Shown here: positions 51,506 through 63,075 of the stretch, in pieces
Layout: each line of letters starts with the position of its first letter
Numbering within the stretch: the stretch's first letter is position 1
Source: Siderastrea siderea
Lineage: Eukaryota; Cnidaria; Anthozoa; Scleractinia; Rhizangiidae
Direction: 5' to 3'
Length of the DNA stretch: 64,000 nt
Assembly (NCBI GenBank): GCA_964030785.1
Contig: OZ034971.1
Coordinates: 32,587,304 to 32,651,303 of the forward strand
Notes under the pieces: generated by a model
What the model was told of the DNA's origin: nothing
The model's database searches: none
What the model saw: only the letters and a program-made list of their open reading frames with translations
Position numbers and translations under genes: made by a program

Positions 51506-54500
51506 CAGTGGCGTAGCCAGGGGAGGGTTCCAGGGGTTCCGGAACCCCCCCTTCGGGATATCGCAATAGCTAAGTCACGAGAAAAAATATTATTAGAACC
51601 CCCCTTTAATTCCGCCAGATTAGAAAAATAAAATTTTTGAGAAAATAAAATGAAATCTATAAAGTATCACCTTGTGTTTACAATTACAAAATTTCGTGTA
51701 TACAAGCCTGCGTTGTACGTGGGATCCAGCGCCTTTGGTGGCCTCGGATTCAAATCTGCACACGACATGCACATGGTCGGCTTATGCCACCCTGTTGTCA
51801 GATCAAAGGTCACAGCGGGAAAGTCGAAAGAAGCGAAGATTCGATTCAATATGCAGCGTTCTATAACAGGATTTTTCACTAGTAAAAGGTAAGTTATATC
51901 ATATTCTGTCTATTGAATTAAGAGTATTTAAAATCACTGATACACAAACGATTAAATACTTATTTATGACAGAACTGAGAGTCAAAGCAGCAGCGAAAAC
52001 CCCAGACGGAATGATGGAGAACCACCAGCGAAACGCGCTAGGTATTTATTTAATTTCGAAAGTGTCACACAAACTGAAACTGCATCCGTGCTATAGTAGA
52101 CTTAACGTCAGTTTGAAAGGCTTTTATTCACTTTGCATTATGTTCTTAGTCCATTAATAGATGCAGAAACTATCGAGCGAACCGCAAATCCTTCTATTCC
52201 AGAGGCAAGGCCAGTAGGTTTGTAATAGTTACTTTAATTTAATTCTCTGGTTAATGTTTAATGTTTAATCTAAATGTTTTGTATATGTAATAGAATGAAA
52301 TGTTCTTATTAAACGTATTTACTCTTTTTATATATTAGGTGAAGATGCTCAGAAGACAGAGGCCAGTGCAGATTCTTTTAAAAATGCCGACTTCTCCACG
52401 ATTCTAAAAGGAAACCAATCCACTGCAACCCTAACTGACGCAGAGAAGTATACTCTCTTGACAAATCATTTCAAGCCCAACGACCAATATGCTTTCCCAA
52501 AAACAAAGATGCACAAAAAAATGAGGTCCTTTCAGACATCGTGGCAGAGTACATATCCGTGGCTTGTCTACAGCGAATCTGAAGATGGTGGTTTCTGCAA
52601 ATACTGTATGTTATTTGCGACCAACACCGCAGCCGGTGTATTGGTTAAGTCACCTCTGAAAAACTTCAACAAAGCGACAGATATTCTTAAACAACACCAC
52701 AAGAAGGAGTACCATATCGCTGCAACAGTAAAGGCGGAGAATTTCATTAGGATCATGCAGGAACCCCAGAAAGCAATAAGCTCAATCATAGATACCCAAA
52801 GATCAACCCAGATTGAGAAAAATCGGAAGCTGTTGCACAGTATCATTTCGTGCATAATTTATTGTGGGAGGCAAAATATAGCTCTCAGAGGCCATGTAGA
52901 GTCCACTGCAGGAGAAAAGAATCCAGGCAACTTTTTGGCATTATTAAAATTTCGGGCTGATGCAGGTGATGAGGTTCTCGTAAACCATTTCAACGAGGCC
53001 TCAAATCGAGCGAAGTACACATCGCCTACTATACAAAATGAACTAATCAGCATAATTGGAGAACAGCTACGAGAAAGTATAGTAAGTGAAATTCCAGCAG
53101 AGGCTCCATATTTTTCTCTTCTAGCCGACGAAGTAACCGATGTCGCGAACACTGAACAACTGTCACTCGTCATACGATTTGTTGACAGTGACGGAAATAT
53201 TCACGAAGATTTTTTAGGGTTCAACAGCCTGCAGAGGATAACGGGGGAGGCGATCGCGCAATCGATTCTACATACTCTGCCACAATGGAACTTGGACATA
53301 AAAAACTGTCGGGGACAAGGGTACGACGTCGCGTCTAACATGGCATCCTCTAGGCGCGGCACACAAGCTCTCATACGGGAAAAATGTCCAAAAGCTGTGT
53401 ACACACACTGCAGGTCTCATTGTCTTAACCTCGCAATCGTTCACTCCTGTGATCAACCCCTCATAAGGAACATGCTTGGAACATTCAATGAAGTGTCCAA
53501 TTTTTTCAAGTATTCACCCAAACGTAACAAGCTCTTGATCGCGGTGATTGAGAAAGAAAGCCCAGAGGCCAGCAAAACAACATTGCACAACCTGTGTAGA
53601 ACACGGTGGGTTGAAAGGCATGAAGCACATGAAGTTTTCTTTGCACTTTTCCCATCTATACTGCGAGCACTGGAAGCTATGGCAAATGAGCGACTGTTTG
53701 CAAATCAGTATGGGGACACGGCCTGGAACTGGGATACTGAGAGCAGAAACAAGGCGAATAGCCTATTAAATGCAGTATCAAACTTTGCATTCATCGTCAC
53801 CCAGGTGACCACGATGAAATGCCTGTCCATACTGAAGCCACTCAGTGTCAAGCTGCAAAAGCGAGAAATCGATGTCTATCAGGCATACAACCACATCGGA
53901 GATTTTAAGAGAGACCTGCAGAACATCAGAGGAGACATAGAGAAACATTGCACGGATTGGTACAACATGGCTACCACCACAGCGAGAAAAGCAGACATCG
54001 AGCCCTCTATGCCACGCGTTGTTGGTCGGCAACAGCACCGAAGCAATGTTGAAGCAGAATCACCCAAGGAGTACTACAAAAGAGCGCTTACAATTCCTCT
54101 GCTAGATCACCTTATCTCTGAGATGGATTCATACTTCGACCCAAACAATGATGCTGTGATGTCTTCCCTCCTGTGTGTACTACCAGCCTTGCTTGTTTCT
54201 TAAGAAGGAAACCCTGTGCAAGCGGCCATCCAGTACTATGCAGATGATCTACCATCACCCCAAGTTGCAGATGTGGAGCTTGCCTGTTGGCGGAGAAAGT
54301 GGCTAAGTGCGGATCAAGATCTACCAAACAGTGCAGTGCAGGCCTTGGCAGAATGTGACAGCGATTTTTATCCAAATGTGCACAAGTTGCTGCGCATCTT
54401 GTGCACGTTGCCAATTACTTCTGCAGAATGTGAGCGATCGTTCAGCACATTGCGCAGACTAAAGACATACCTGCGGGCTACAATGACCAGCGAGCGAGAG

Positions 54501-54910
54501 TCAGGACTTGCTCTTATGAACATACATTACAACAGACAAATTGACATTAGTGCAACAGTCGACATTTTTGCACGGAACATCCACGGCGCCTACTTCTGGC
54601 TGATATACTAGCTGACTAGTGAGTGACGGTATGCCGGAAGTAAATGGTACGCCATAAAAATTACCTGGTACGCGGGATTTTGAGCTTCCCTTCTTAGAAA
54701 TACTAGCTTCAATTGACGCTAAAATTGCTAAAAATTTATGCTCAGAATCAAGGAGATGCCATTTCTGGGGACCACAAATTTGGAAATTTCCCGGGGGGGC
54801 ATGCCCCCGGACCCCCCTAGACGCCGAGCGCCTCTGGCGCTCGGTTTTATGTTCACAATTACAATTCCCATTTGGAACCCCCCTATACAAAAATCCTGGC
54901 TACGCCGCTG
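51506..54910 (+). mobile_element. hAT transposon, ~3.4 kb, nearly intact
   Basis: The left end CAGTGGCGTAGCCAGG pairs with the right end CCTGGCTACGCCGCTG (one mismatch), and further inverted similarity (GGTTCCGGAACCCCCC / GGAACCCCCCTA) follows. CAG-YRGCGTAGCC ends are well known for hAT elements. The single gene inside encodes a hAT transposase with a zf-TTF/ZMYM-like head and a dimerisation tail. An 8-bp duplication is not evident; only TAAA is shared at the flanks. Confidence 0.85.
51851..54613 (+). CDS. hAT transposase (zf-TTF, DUF4371, hAT dimerisation), one internal stop
   Basis: Exons 51851-51888, 51973-52041, 52150-52217 and 52339-54613 join in phase. Exon 1 starts MQRSITGFFTSK and exon 2 ends in a basic PPAKRA patch (likely nuclear signal). 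Exon 4 encodes a TTF-type zinc finger (TYPWLVYSESEDGGFCKYCM), the core with the first Asp (FSLLADEVTDVANTEQLSLV), RGQGYDVASNMASSRRGTQA and HCLNLAIVHSC, a W-rich insertion region, and the dimerisation tail (CERSFSTLRRLKTYLRATM). A TAA at 54201-54203 interrupts the frame between core and tail; the same frame then stays open to the end. The protein would cut and reinsert the element in the nucleus. Apart from that stop it looks complete, similar to ZMYM1-like hAT proteins. Confidence 0.85.
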
Positions 54911-56400
54911 TAAAGACAAGAGCTTAACAGAGCTTCTTTAATTTAATTTTTATGCCAAATCTGTGCATCCTAAAATTAAACATTACACATTCCATAACAA
55001 AGGACTTAAGTCTTGTCATGCTTGAAATTCTATACTTTTTTCCATTTACACGCTTACTGAATTATGTCAATGAACACAAAAGATTGGAATAAGTAAGTTT
55101 ATTTCACTTAAAACCTTGCAGCCAACTGGCTGAATATGCTTGAGGTAAAAATCAAGAATTAAAAAGGAATTCACAATAAATTTTTTAAATCAGTTAGACC
55201 ATGTTTGCAAATTTGAAGGTTTGGATTTTTCAAATCTCTTTTTTTCCTTTTAAAGAGTTGATTTTTTTGATATTAGAGCTTTCATGGAAATAGCTTCTTT
55301 GGAACTGTTGAAGTAACCACTTAAAACTAATTGTAAGAACTGTATGTCCACACTTGCATTGCATTATCTTAGGTGTAAAGAATTGTTAAAAGAACCATTA
55401 AAAACGTTTTCTTGAACCTCTATTTTGTAGTCAATGTTATCTGCTTCTATCCGTGAAAACAACCTATGTCTGTAACTAAGGCATGGATTGCTCTTAAGAA
55501 ATTTTTGCGAATGAATGTTTACTTTGTGGTGAAAATCTGTCAACGCATCAAATTTTTAAGTGTGACCACTTAAAAATTTTTCCAAAAATTGGAAAACTGA
55601 ATAAAAGATCGAACAACTGTTGCGCTTGGGTGGGGCTGACCGATTTTAAAAAATTTAGCTTAAACAAAAGAAGCCACTTCCAGAAATGTGAGAACTTGTC
55701 AGTTAAATGAACTTGAAGCTTGTGATCAACATAACTTCTGATCACTTTGAAATCATGGATGGACGTGGACGTGTTTTTTTTCTTGTGTCAACATCCTATC
55801 TCAATTTTCCCGGTTACTACTGTGATCAGTCATGACACCAGCCACCGCTTGGATTGCATATGAACCATATAAATTCACAGATGCTGTTAATCGCGGCCGA
55901 AAGCAAGTCAGGAGACACTAAGAGGACTGTGACAAAATGCTGTCTGAGATAGGTTCCCACAACACCTAGGAAAAGTGGATCCAGTCCATTCACAAAACTT
56001 CTAAAGACAGTAGATGGAGAAAATCAAGAAATAATAAATCTTTCCACTTCTTTAAAATAAGAAGCCACGGCTATAATAAACACAGTGTTGAATTCTAAAC
56101 TTGACCAGCTGGCAGTTTCAATTGAAACTGTTGTCTATCAAGACACACTTTTTCACGAGAACATCTAACTTTGTGGTTGGGACTGAAACGAAAGTGGATG
56201 TTCTAATTTTTTTGTTTTGTTTTGAGCCCGAAACTTTCTCCAGTATGTTCTTAAGTTACGTGGTATACAATTTCAGAAAACCCATAAGAACGTGACCAGG
56301 AACCCAACAAAAAGACCATTGTGCATTGTGTCATAGGAAGTAGCCCGCACCAACTCTTGGCCATTTTGGCTTCAAAAAAGCAACCCACCATAGAAGGAAT
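54911..56400. other. No gene recognised
   Basis: AT-rich flank of the hAT element. Short open frames lack domains. Confidence 0.4.
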
Positions 56401-56687
56401 CAGTACGAAATACAGATACCTGAGTTTGTGGAGAAAATCGGGAAGTTGAAGTGCAGTGTGTGCAGCAAACTATTCATCAAACAACAGGGTTTGTCAGTTC
56501 ACGAAAAGTGTGTTCATGGCGCTATTCATCACTATGTGAATGAGTAATTTGGTATATTTAGTTCACCCAGCTGGTGCGGCAAGTTCAAATGGAAGTGAAA
56601 GTGAAATTAAGACTGCTGTTCGCTCTACAATGGATAAATTGCTTTCACTCATGACCATAGGGGAAGAAAATAGTCCTTTTCAGCCAG
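56401..56687 (+). pseudogene. C2H2/C2HC zinc-finger fragment
   Basis: One frame encodes QYEIQIPEFVEKIGKLKCSV followed by CSKLFIKQQGLSVHEKCVHG, with C-x2-C...H-x4-H spacing. It stops at 56547, and a different frame carries on (SSNGSESEIKTAVRSTMDKL) to a gtaatg donor after 56687. I recall similar single fingers near the N-terminus of transposon-derived proteins in cnidarians but cannot name the family. One frameshift is required, so it is probably dead. The LINE begins shortly downstream. Confidence 0.4.
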
Positions 56688-56844
56688 GTAATGAATGTGT
56701 AATTGTTTGCTGCTTTTCCACATGGCTTGTCATGATAATACTTCCTGAGGAGTATGAGGAGCATGCGTGGACTCTGCGAAAGCAGACGTGGATTTTGAGT
56801 GGGAGACGTTTCCCTTCCCTCGAACGCAAATACATGTTGTATAA

Positions 56845-57728
56845 ATGCCAAACAACAAGAAAAATAAGAGGGGTGATCGAGGATCCTTGGAAGAAATGCC
56901 AAAAGATGTCAAGCATCCAAATTTGGACGCAACCGAAGAATCTCAGTCAACGGAACAATTCCAAGACGAAGACAATATGGCGGACGAAGAAAAGGAACCA
57001 ACACTAACACAAATAAGGAACATGCTACGAGACCTACAAAAGTCAGTTGCAGCAATTTTAAAAGAAAATAACAACTATCACAAATTAAATCTTCTTTCCA
57101 GTCCCAAGGTCATGAAATTAGCAAGTTGAAGGAGACTTTGACGAAGGTCACAAACGAAAATGTATCTCTTGTGAGTCAACTGGAACAAGCTAGGAAGAAA
57201 TTAAGGGATCAAGAGGAGGAAACAACAAGACTGTGGGCGGAGCAGGATGAGTTAGAGCAGTACAGTAGAAAGAATTCTCTCGAAATTCACGGATTACCCG
57301 AGAACGTTTATTCATCCACCGAAGAAGCAGTGTTAAAATTGGCCAGAGCGCTAAATGTCGAAATGTCCGCTAGTGATATTGAAATCTCGCATAAGCTCAG
57401 AAGAAAGGGAAAAACTTTCATCATCGCCAAATTCGTCAGTCATAAGGTTAAAACAAGACTATACAAGGAAAGAACGAAATTAAAAGACATCCGAATAGCG
57501 AGTGTGTTTCCAAGCTTCTCTAATGCTGCCTCTGCGGGGGTAAATCGTGTTTACATCAACGAAAACTTAACAGCGTATCGTCAAAAACTGGTTGCTATAG
57601 GAAGAGAAATGCGGGAAGATGGAACTATTAACAACATCTGGACCATTGACGGCAAAGTATTTGTCAAAACCTCACCGGATGGCTCGCCAACAAGAATCCG
57701 TGAAGAGGATGACTTCAAACACCTTTAA
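56845..57728 (+). pseudogene. LINE ORF1 (coiled coil, L1-ORF1-like RRM), one frameshift
   Basis: The first frame starts MPNNKKNKRGDRGSLEEMPK and runs to about 57090; a one-base shift then continues through a coiled coil (KLKETLTKVTNENVSLVSQL, EQARKKLRDQEEETTRLW) into DELEQYSRKNSLEIHGLPE, the hallmark that precedes the RRM in L1-type ORF1. The RRM-like part has DIEISHKLRRKGKTFIIAKF and ASAGVNRVYINENLTAYRQK. The C-terminus ends FKHL at 57728. ORF1 proteins trimerise and bind LINE RNA. Apart from the frameshift it is full length. Confidence 0.72.
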
Positions 57729-57915
57729 TTGAGTGAAAGAGTAATCGCTCATACTCTGATAAGTTAACCCAGTTTTTTTTTCCTTTTTGTTTTTCCTTTT
57801 CCTTTTTTCCTTCGGACTCTTTATGCTATGGTTTATTGCGTTTAGAGGAGGGGGAAGGGTTTTTTTTGGTCATAAAAGCCGGAAGGAGGGTAAGTACCCT
57901 ATATCTTGATAAATT

Positions 57916-57941
57916 TGTGTGTTTGTGTGTGTGTGTGTGTG
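57916..57941 (+). repeat. (GT)n microsatellite in LINE spacer
   Basis: TGTGTGTTTGTGTGTGTGTG, about 26 bp, between ORF1 and ORF2. Confidence 0.7.
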
Positions 57942-57991
57942 TACGCTTCTAGTTTATTTGCATTAAAAACCCAATTACCGTGTTAACTTAA

Positions 57992-58639
57992 ATGAGCAAT
58001 CGGCAAACGTGTAAAATAGTGTCTTTAAACGTTCGGGGTATTAGAGATTCTGCAAAGAGGGGAAGTATTTTTTCACACCTTAAAGATAACCAAGCTACTT
58101 TTTATTTTCTTCAGGAAACCTATTCTGATCGCAGCGATGAGTCTGCCTGGAGGAAAGAATGGGACGGTGAAATTTTTTTTTTGCACGGCTCTAGGCATAG
58201 CAGAGGAGTATGTATTTTGATTGATCCAGGTGTCAAAGTGGACAAAATGGAGTGCCACTTTAATGACGCCTCGGGTAGAATAGTCTTGATTACTTTGATA
58301 TTAAACGACCTAAAGTTGTCACTTTGCAATATTTATGCTCCAAATAACCACGCCGACCAACTTGAGTTTATCCAACAACTCAATAGCCTTCTTATTGATA
58401 AATCAGATCTCACAGCCCTTATTATAGGTGGCGATTGGAATTGTGCCCTATCAAAAAAAGACAAAAGAGGGGGACTTCAATGGAAACCGACCATGTATAG
58501 AAACTCGATTTTAATTACCATGGAAATGTTCGATTTAGTGGACATTCAGCGTGTCAAGCATCCTAATGTAAACAAAATATTCCTATGTATCAAAGGCGCT
58601 CAATGTAAAGTCCAGAATCGATTTCTTCCTGATAGCTAA
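57992..58639 (+). pseudogene. LINE ORF2, endonuclease domain
   Basis: ATG at 57992. The EEP (apurinic) endonuclease motifs are visible: CKIVSLNVRGIRDSAKRGS (metal-binding Asn), YFLQETYSDRSDESAWRKEW (Glu in QET), SLCNIYAPNNHADQ and LIIGGDWNCALSKKDKRGG (catalytic Asp-x-Asn). The terminal SDH motif falls after the frame breaks (VPDHKSIHLSLAW, around 58690), in another frame. The domain nicks target DNA to prime reverse transcription. The frame is lost near 58580-58640. Confidence 0.8.
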
Positions 58640-59449
58640 GGGTCTTATAAAATATGTCCGTAAATCAGACTTCTAAGCTCGATTGTACCTGACCATAAAT
58701 CAATTCACTTATCGTTAGCCTGGACAAAAGAATCCCCCAGAGGTCCTGGTTTCTGGAAATTTAACAATACGCTTTTGAATGACGAAAATTATGTCAAGGA
58801 AATTCGTAACATGTACCAAAGCTTTCCGAAAAAATATTGTCATGTCGAAGACAAACAATTGTTTTGGGAACTTTTAAAAATGGAAATTAGATCTACAACC
58901 ATTTCTTTTGCAAAACGAAAAGCAAATTAGAGTAAAAGTAGAGAGTTTGCCATCAAACAACAGCTGAATAATCTTGATGATATTACTTGCAATAGTGATG
59001 ATTTACAGAACGTGAGCCCGCAACTAGATCAGTATGAACTCCAAAAACCGTATCAAGACAAAGGTGAAGGGGCTAAATTTAGAAGCAAAAGTATTTGGAT
59101 CGAGCACGGTGAGCGTCCAACAAAATATTTCTTTAATCTAGAAAAAAGAAATTATAAAAGGAGGGTAATTACGGAGCTAGAAGATGGAAATGGAAAGCGA
59201 TTATATGAGGAACAAATCCTTGCCGAAATCGAAGCCTACTATAAGAATCTATACTCTTCTAAGATTGACGTAACGCCTGAGTCTTTCTCCCGCTTTAATG
59301 AGAATTTAGAGACCCCACGCCTTACGAACGAAGAAAGTGCTAATTTGGAGGGGTTATTAACTTACGAAGAGTGCAAAGAAACGCTGAAAACGTTCCAACA
59401 TGGCAAGTCTCCCCAGGGGAGGACGGTTTTACCGCGGAATTTTACTTAG
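58640..59449 (+). pseudogene. LINE ORF2, linker region, broken
   Basis: Coding-like sequence in changing frames: the SDH-like end of the endonuclease (around 58690), KESPRGPGFWKFNNTLLNDE, then a stop at 58928, and 59012-59449 with SKSIWIEHGERPTKYFFNLE, an L1/Tx1-typical linker motif, and EEIAEIEAYYKNLYSS-like sequence. Near 59405 an extra base ends this frame, and the RT frame takes over from 59371. Confidence 0.65.
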
Positions 59450-61380
59450 AATTTTTCGATCTTCTAGGGGGGGATTTAATAGAAAGCTTTAATGCTGCCT
59501 TTAGAACTGGCAAGCTTTCAATTTCCCAGCGTAGAGGAATTATAAACCTGATACCGAAAGAAGACGCGGCACTATTAGAACTCCAAAATTGGCGTCCTAT
59601 AACTCTCTTAAATGTGGATTACAAAATTGCATCTAAAACCATTGCTAGGCAAATTGAATCGGTTTTGCAATCTGTAATACACCCGGACCAATCAGGGTTT
59701 GTCAAAGACAGATACATAGGTGAAAATATAAGGTTGATTAGCGACGTACTGGAGATGACTAAAATAGAAAAGTTATCAGGCATTCTGTTATCGGTGGATT
59801 TTCGAAAAGCTTTTGATACGTTAGAATGGTCATGCATTCATTATGCTTTGGAGCTATATAATTTTGGAGATAGCTTAAGAAACTGGGTAAAAGTCTTTTA
59901 TACTGAAATAGAAAGTGCAGTCATCAACAACGGTTTTGCTACAAATTGGTTTAAACCCACGTCCGGTGTGAGACAAGGATCCCCTCTTTCTCCTTATTTA
60001 TTCATTCTAACTGCGGAGCTAATGTCCACAAAAATTAGGCAAAGCAACGAGGTTAAAGGCGTTCAACTGTACGGAAATGAAATCAAGTTATGTCAATTTG
60101 CCGATGACACTAACCTTTTTTGTGCAGACTTGATGTCTGTAGAAAATGGTCTACGCATCATTAAGGAATTTGGGGAGATTTCGGGTCTTAAGTTAAATAT
60201 AGAGAAAACAAAAGCCATGTGGCTTGGGAAATGGTCAAAGATGAAGCACAAACCTCTTAGTCTGAAATGGGTTAATTGCCCTACAAAAATTTTGGGAATT
60301 CACTTCTCTTATCATGAGAAAGCAAACAATGAATTGAACTTTAACCTCAAACTTCAAAGATTACAATCGAATCTCGACATCTGGTGCTCAAGGGACCTTA
60401 CGCTATTTGGTAAAGTACTCATAATCAAGACTATGGGACTATCATCACTGGTATATTCAGCCGCTAATATTGATGTACCTTCGGAAGTTATAAATGTTGT
60501 CAAAAGTAAAATTTTCAGGTTTTTGTGGAAGAACAAGAGAGACAAAATCAAAAGAGAAGGACTCTATCAGGATTATGAGAAAGGTGGTCTCCGCATGGTT
60601 GACTTTGAGACCATGATTAAAGCTTTAAGGCTTGCCTGGATTTCCAGGCTTTTACAAGAATGGCAGGCAAACTGGAAAACTGTTCCAGTCCACTTTTTCA
60701 GTAAACTTGGAGGATTAAATTTCTTACTTACTTGCAACTATGATGTAAAATATTGCAAAATCTTACCGCGTTTTTACAGAGACACACTATCTTCCTTCTC
60801 CATCCTAAAGTCCCTTTATGAGGATGAAACGTGCAAAAGAGATTTGATTTTGTACAATAACAAAGAAATATTGATTGGTGGAAAGCCTTTTTTCAATAAG
60901 GAATGGTTCTCGAAAGGTATCAAATCGATTAGAGATCTTCTTAACCCGGACGGCACCTTCCTAACTTTTGAGGAGCTTAAGGCTAGAAGATACTCCCTAG
61001 AGAAAAGTTCTTTTCTGCATTTCTATCAAGTAGTTAGTGCTATCCCAAGCCACCTGTTAAATAAAGCACGAGCTCCAGAAAATCTGCATAGCGAAAACAT
61101 AGATGATGATGTGACATGCTTCCAACTAGACGGCAGTGTCACGATAAATCTAATGAAAGCAGAAGCAAGCGATTTCTACTGGCTTCTAATTAACAGATTA
61201 TATAAGAAAGATCAAACGGGCCCAAGCCGGTGGAATAAAGCCATTCCAATGGAGAAGACAGAATGGTCCAAGATCTTCAAATCGACTTATAGAATTTGTA
61301 AGGAACCTAAATTGAAAGAATTTAGTTTCAAGTTTACCCACCGTATCATTGTTACAAAAAAAGGAACTTTTCAGGTTTAA
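59371..61380 (+). CDS. LINE ORF2, reverse transcriptase domain
   Basis: A single open frame of about 660 codons. RT motifs in order: GEDGFTAEFYLEFFDLL, LQNWRPITLLNVDYKIASKT, IHPDQSGFVKDRYIGENIRL, ILLSVDFRKAFDTLEW (catalytic Asp), TSGVRQGSPLSPYLFILTAE, LCQFADDTNLFCADL (catalytic Asp pair) and KLNIEKTKAMWLG. Long C-terminal sequence (FLWKNKRDKIKREGLYQDYE) follows. Motif details match the L1/Tx1 group. The RT block is intact by eye, although upstream and downstream breaks prevent a full ORF2. It would synthesise cDNA at the nicked target. Confidence 0.88.
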   Translation: MQRNAENVPTWQVSPGEDGFTAEFYLEFFDLLGGDLIESFNAAFRTGKLSISQRRGIINLIPKEDAALLELQNWRPITLLNVDYKIASKTIARQIESVLQSVIHPDQSGFVKDRYIGENIRLISDVLEMTKIEKLSGILLSVDFRKAFDTLEWSCIHYALELYNFGDSLRNWVKVFYTEIESAVINNGFATNWFKPTSGVRQGSPLSPYLFILTAELMSTKIRQSNEVKGVQLYGNEIKLCQFADDTNLFCADLMSVENGLRIIKEFGEISGLKLNIEKTKAMWLGKWSKMKHKPLSLKWVNCPTKILGIHFSYHEKANNELNFNLKLQRLQSNLDIWCSRDLTLFGKVLIIKTMGLSSLVYSAANIDVPSEVINVVKSKIFRFLWKNKRDKIKREGLYQDYEKGGLRMVDFETMIKALRLAWISRLLQEWQANWKTVPVHFFSKLGGLNFLLTCNYDVKYCKILPRFYRDTLSSFSILKSLYEDETCKRDLILYNNKEILIGGKPFFNKEWFSKGIKSIRDLLNPDGTFLTFEELKARRYSLEKSSFLHFYQVVSAIPSHLLNKARAPENLHSENIDDDVTCFQLDGSVTINLMKAEASDFYWLLINRLYKKDQTGPSRWNKAIPMEKTEWSKIFKSTYRICKEPKLKEFSFKFTHRIIVTKKGTFQV

Positions 61381-61702
61381 GATAAAACCTGATGGCAACT
61401 GTGTATATTGTGGGGAGCCAGATTCGATAGATCATACTTTTCTAGCTTGCCGTTGTATACAGTCTTTTGTAGAGAAAGTACTAAAATGGTTTAACCTGGA
61501 CAATGGCACTGCTTTCAGTTTAAATTCGCGAAAAATTGTTTTTGGTCTATTAAATGAATGCGGGCCGTCAGAAGCTAAATTAAATTATACTTTGCTCTTC
61601 TTGCGATACTATATTTATCAAAAGAAACTCCAGGAAGACTCATTGCTGCTCCAACATTTTGTTAGTCAAATAAAATACAAATATTCGCTTGAAAAACTTT
61701 AA
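61349..61702 (+). pseudogene. LINE ORF2, C-terminal CCHC finger
   Basis: After a frame change near 61370 the downstream frame encodes FRFKIKPDGNCVYCGEPDSI followed by DHTFLACRC, a C-x2-C...H-x4-C finger typical of L1/Tx1 ORF2 tails, then a helical end. It stops at 61702. The finger is thought to help nucleic-acid binding during target-primed reverse transcription. Confidence 0.7.
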
Positions 61703-62019
61703 GCAGTTTTGTCCTTTTATTTCTTATCTACCTTTACTTCCCTTTTTGCCTGTTCTGCTTTTCCTCCAGTGCATGGGTTAACATTGCAAATAAATATAAG
61801 CAATAGTATTGTATTATCTGTAATAAGTGTTAGAGTAATGAAGTATTATTATTGATATGAAATTACCTTTCGTGGAAAGGAAGAACAAAACAAAACAAGA
61901 ATAGCAAGATGTCTGTAAATTGTAATCTAAGGTACTGTAGGCAATGCAAGTAATGTTAATTATGATGTATCTGTACTCTTTTTGATTGTCAATAAAGGAT
62001 TTCTTAATAATAAAAAAAT

Positions 62020-62200
62020 AATACTCCCTGTGCAGTTAATCGAACGTTCAGTAATCAGCCCAGTCGAACTGAGTTCGATTGGGTTTGGTAACGGAACTCA
62101 CCTAAAAGTTTCAGTTCAATTAGTTTTGATACCGAACCAATTGCAAATCAGTCGAACTGATTGGGTTCGGTTGAGTTCGATTGATTTTTAGTTCAGTTTT
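62020..62200. repeat. Iterated TCGAACTGA / AGTTCGATTG repeat
   Basis: Several direct and inverted copies of (AG)TCGAACTGA and GAGTTCGATTGGGTTTGG within about 180 bp. Short dispersed repeat or part of a foldback; unassigned. Confidence 0.45.
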
Positions 62201-62489
62201 GTTTGATTGATGGAGTGGAAGTCATTTTGGAACCATGGATGCTTTAAATGTAATGACTTATTATCAGTTTCCTTTTTCACTGTTGTTGTTGTTGTTTAAT
62301 TTTTTCTCGGCGAATTCAGTTTATTGCTGTTCCACAGTAGAGAATGACAAGATAATAGCCTGCTCTCTTTAAACTTCAGTTTGAACTACAAGTTCATGCT
62401 GTTTGCAAAAATGCGTTCAGAACTGAAAAAAAATGCTATATCTCTTAGTCTCAGCCTAGGTATGTTCTTAGCATGTTCTTAACATCTGC

Positions 62490-63075
62490 GTCAATTTCAG
62501 CCTCAACGTTCTATAAAAAAGGAGTTCAGGAGCTGGAGCAAACGTTTGAAAAAGTTGAGAGTGAAGTCTGAATTTCAAACAAGATGTGGACGAGTGCATA
62601 AACCATGTAGAGCATGTGTTGAAGCCAGACATTGACTATGTCTGTGAGTATGCTGTGGAGAATGAACAGTAGTCCCGAAAAAACAACCTCTAGGGTTCTT
62701 GGGTTAAAAGAACATGAGGAGGAACTTGAACACAAATTTGTACAGTTTGTACAAGAAAATCTCAAGAAGAAATTCGAATTGAGGAAATCAAAATTATCAT
62801 ACGGATTGGCCAGAAAAAAAGCAGGAGCTGCAAGGATCAAGTGTCATGGCAACACAGCAGGAAATCGATGAGACATGTCATTGTAAAGTTTGCCTTCAAC
62901 AAAAGCAAAATGAAAATTCTACTAAAAAGGAAACTCCTGAAAGGAAAGGATTTTTTTTTATCATGGAGGACATGGCGGATGCCATTGCCAAAAAGGCTGA
63001 AAGATCTGAAAAACAAGAAGTCTGTTGAAAGATCAAATCTTAACAACACCGTGACCATAGGGTCAAGGAATTAAG
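62490..63075 (+). pseudogene. Unrecognised, possibly coding fragments
   Basis: An acceptor-like site near 62500 (gtcaatttcag) leads into alternating open frames: KKGVQELEQTFEKVESEV, QDVDECINHVEHVLKPDIDY, ELEHKFVQFVQENLKKKFEL and, in another frame, MATQQEIDETCHCKVCLQQK with a C-x-C-x2-C cluster. No frame stays open and no family is recognised. Could be a decayed gene; confidence is low. Confidence 0.3.

Larger units (their letters stand above)
56840..62018 (+). mobile_element. Tx1/L1-like non-LTR retrotransposon (LINE), decayed
   Basis: ORF1 (56845-57728), spacer with a GT microsatellite, then ORF2 with apurinic-type endonuclease, RT and a terminal CCHC finger (57992-61702). The 3' end has AATAAA and a short A-rich tail (about 61990-62018). 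Order, EN type and RT motifs (FADD box, GVRQGSPLSPYLF) suit the L1/Tx1 group. At least six frame breaks show it is inactive. The 5' boundary is uncertain; promoter-like sequence may start near 56690. Confidence 0.8.

Noticed and set aside
51498..54918. 8-bp target duplication for the hAT element
   Set aside because: gtcctaaa on the left and taaagaca on the right share only TAAA at the junction; not enough to claim.
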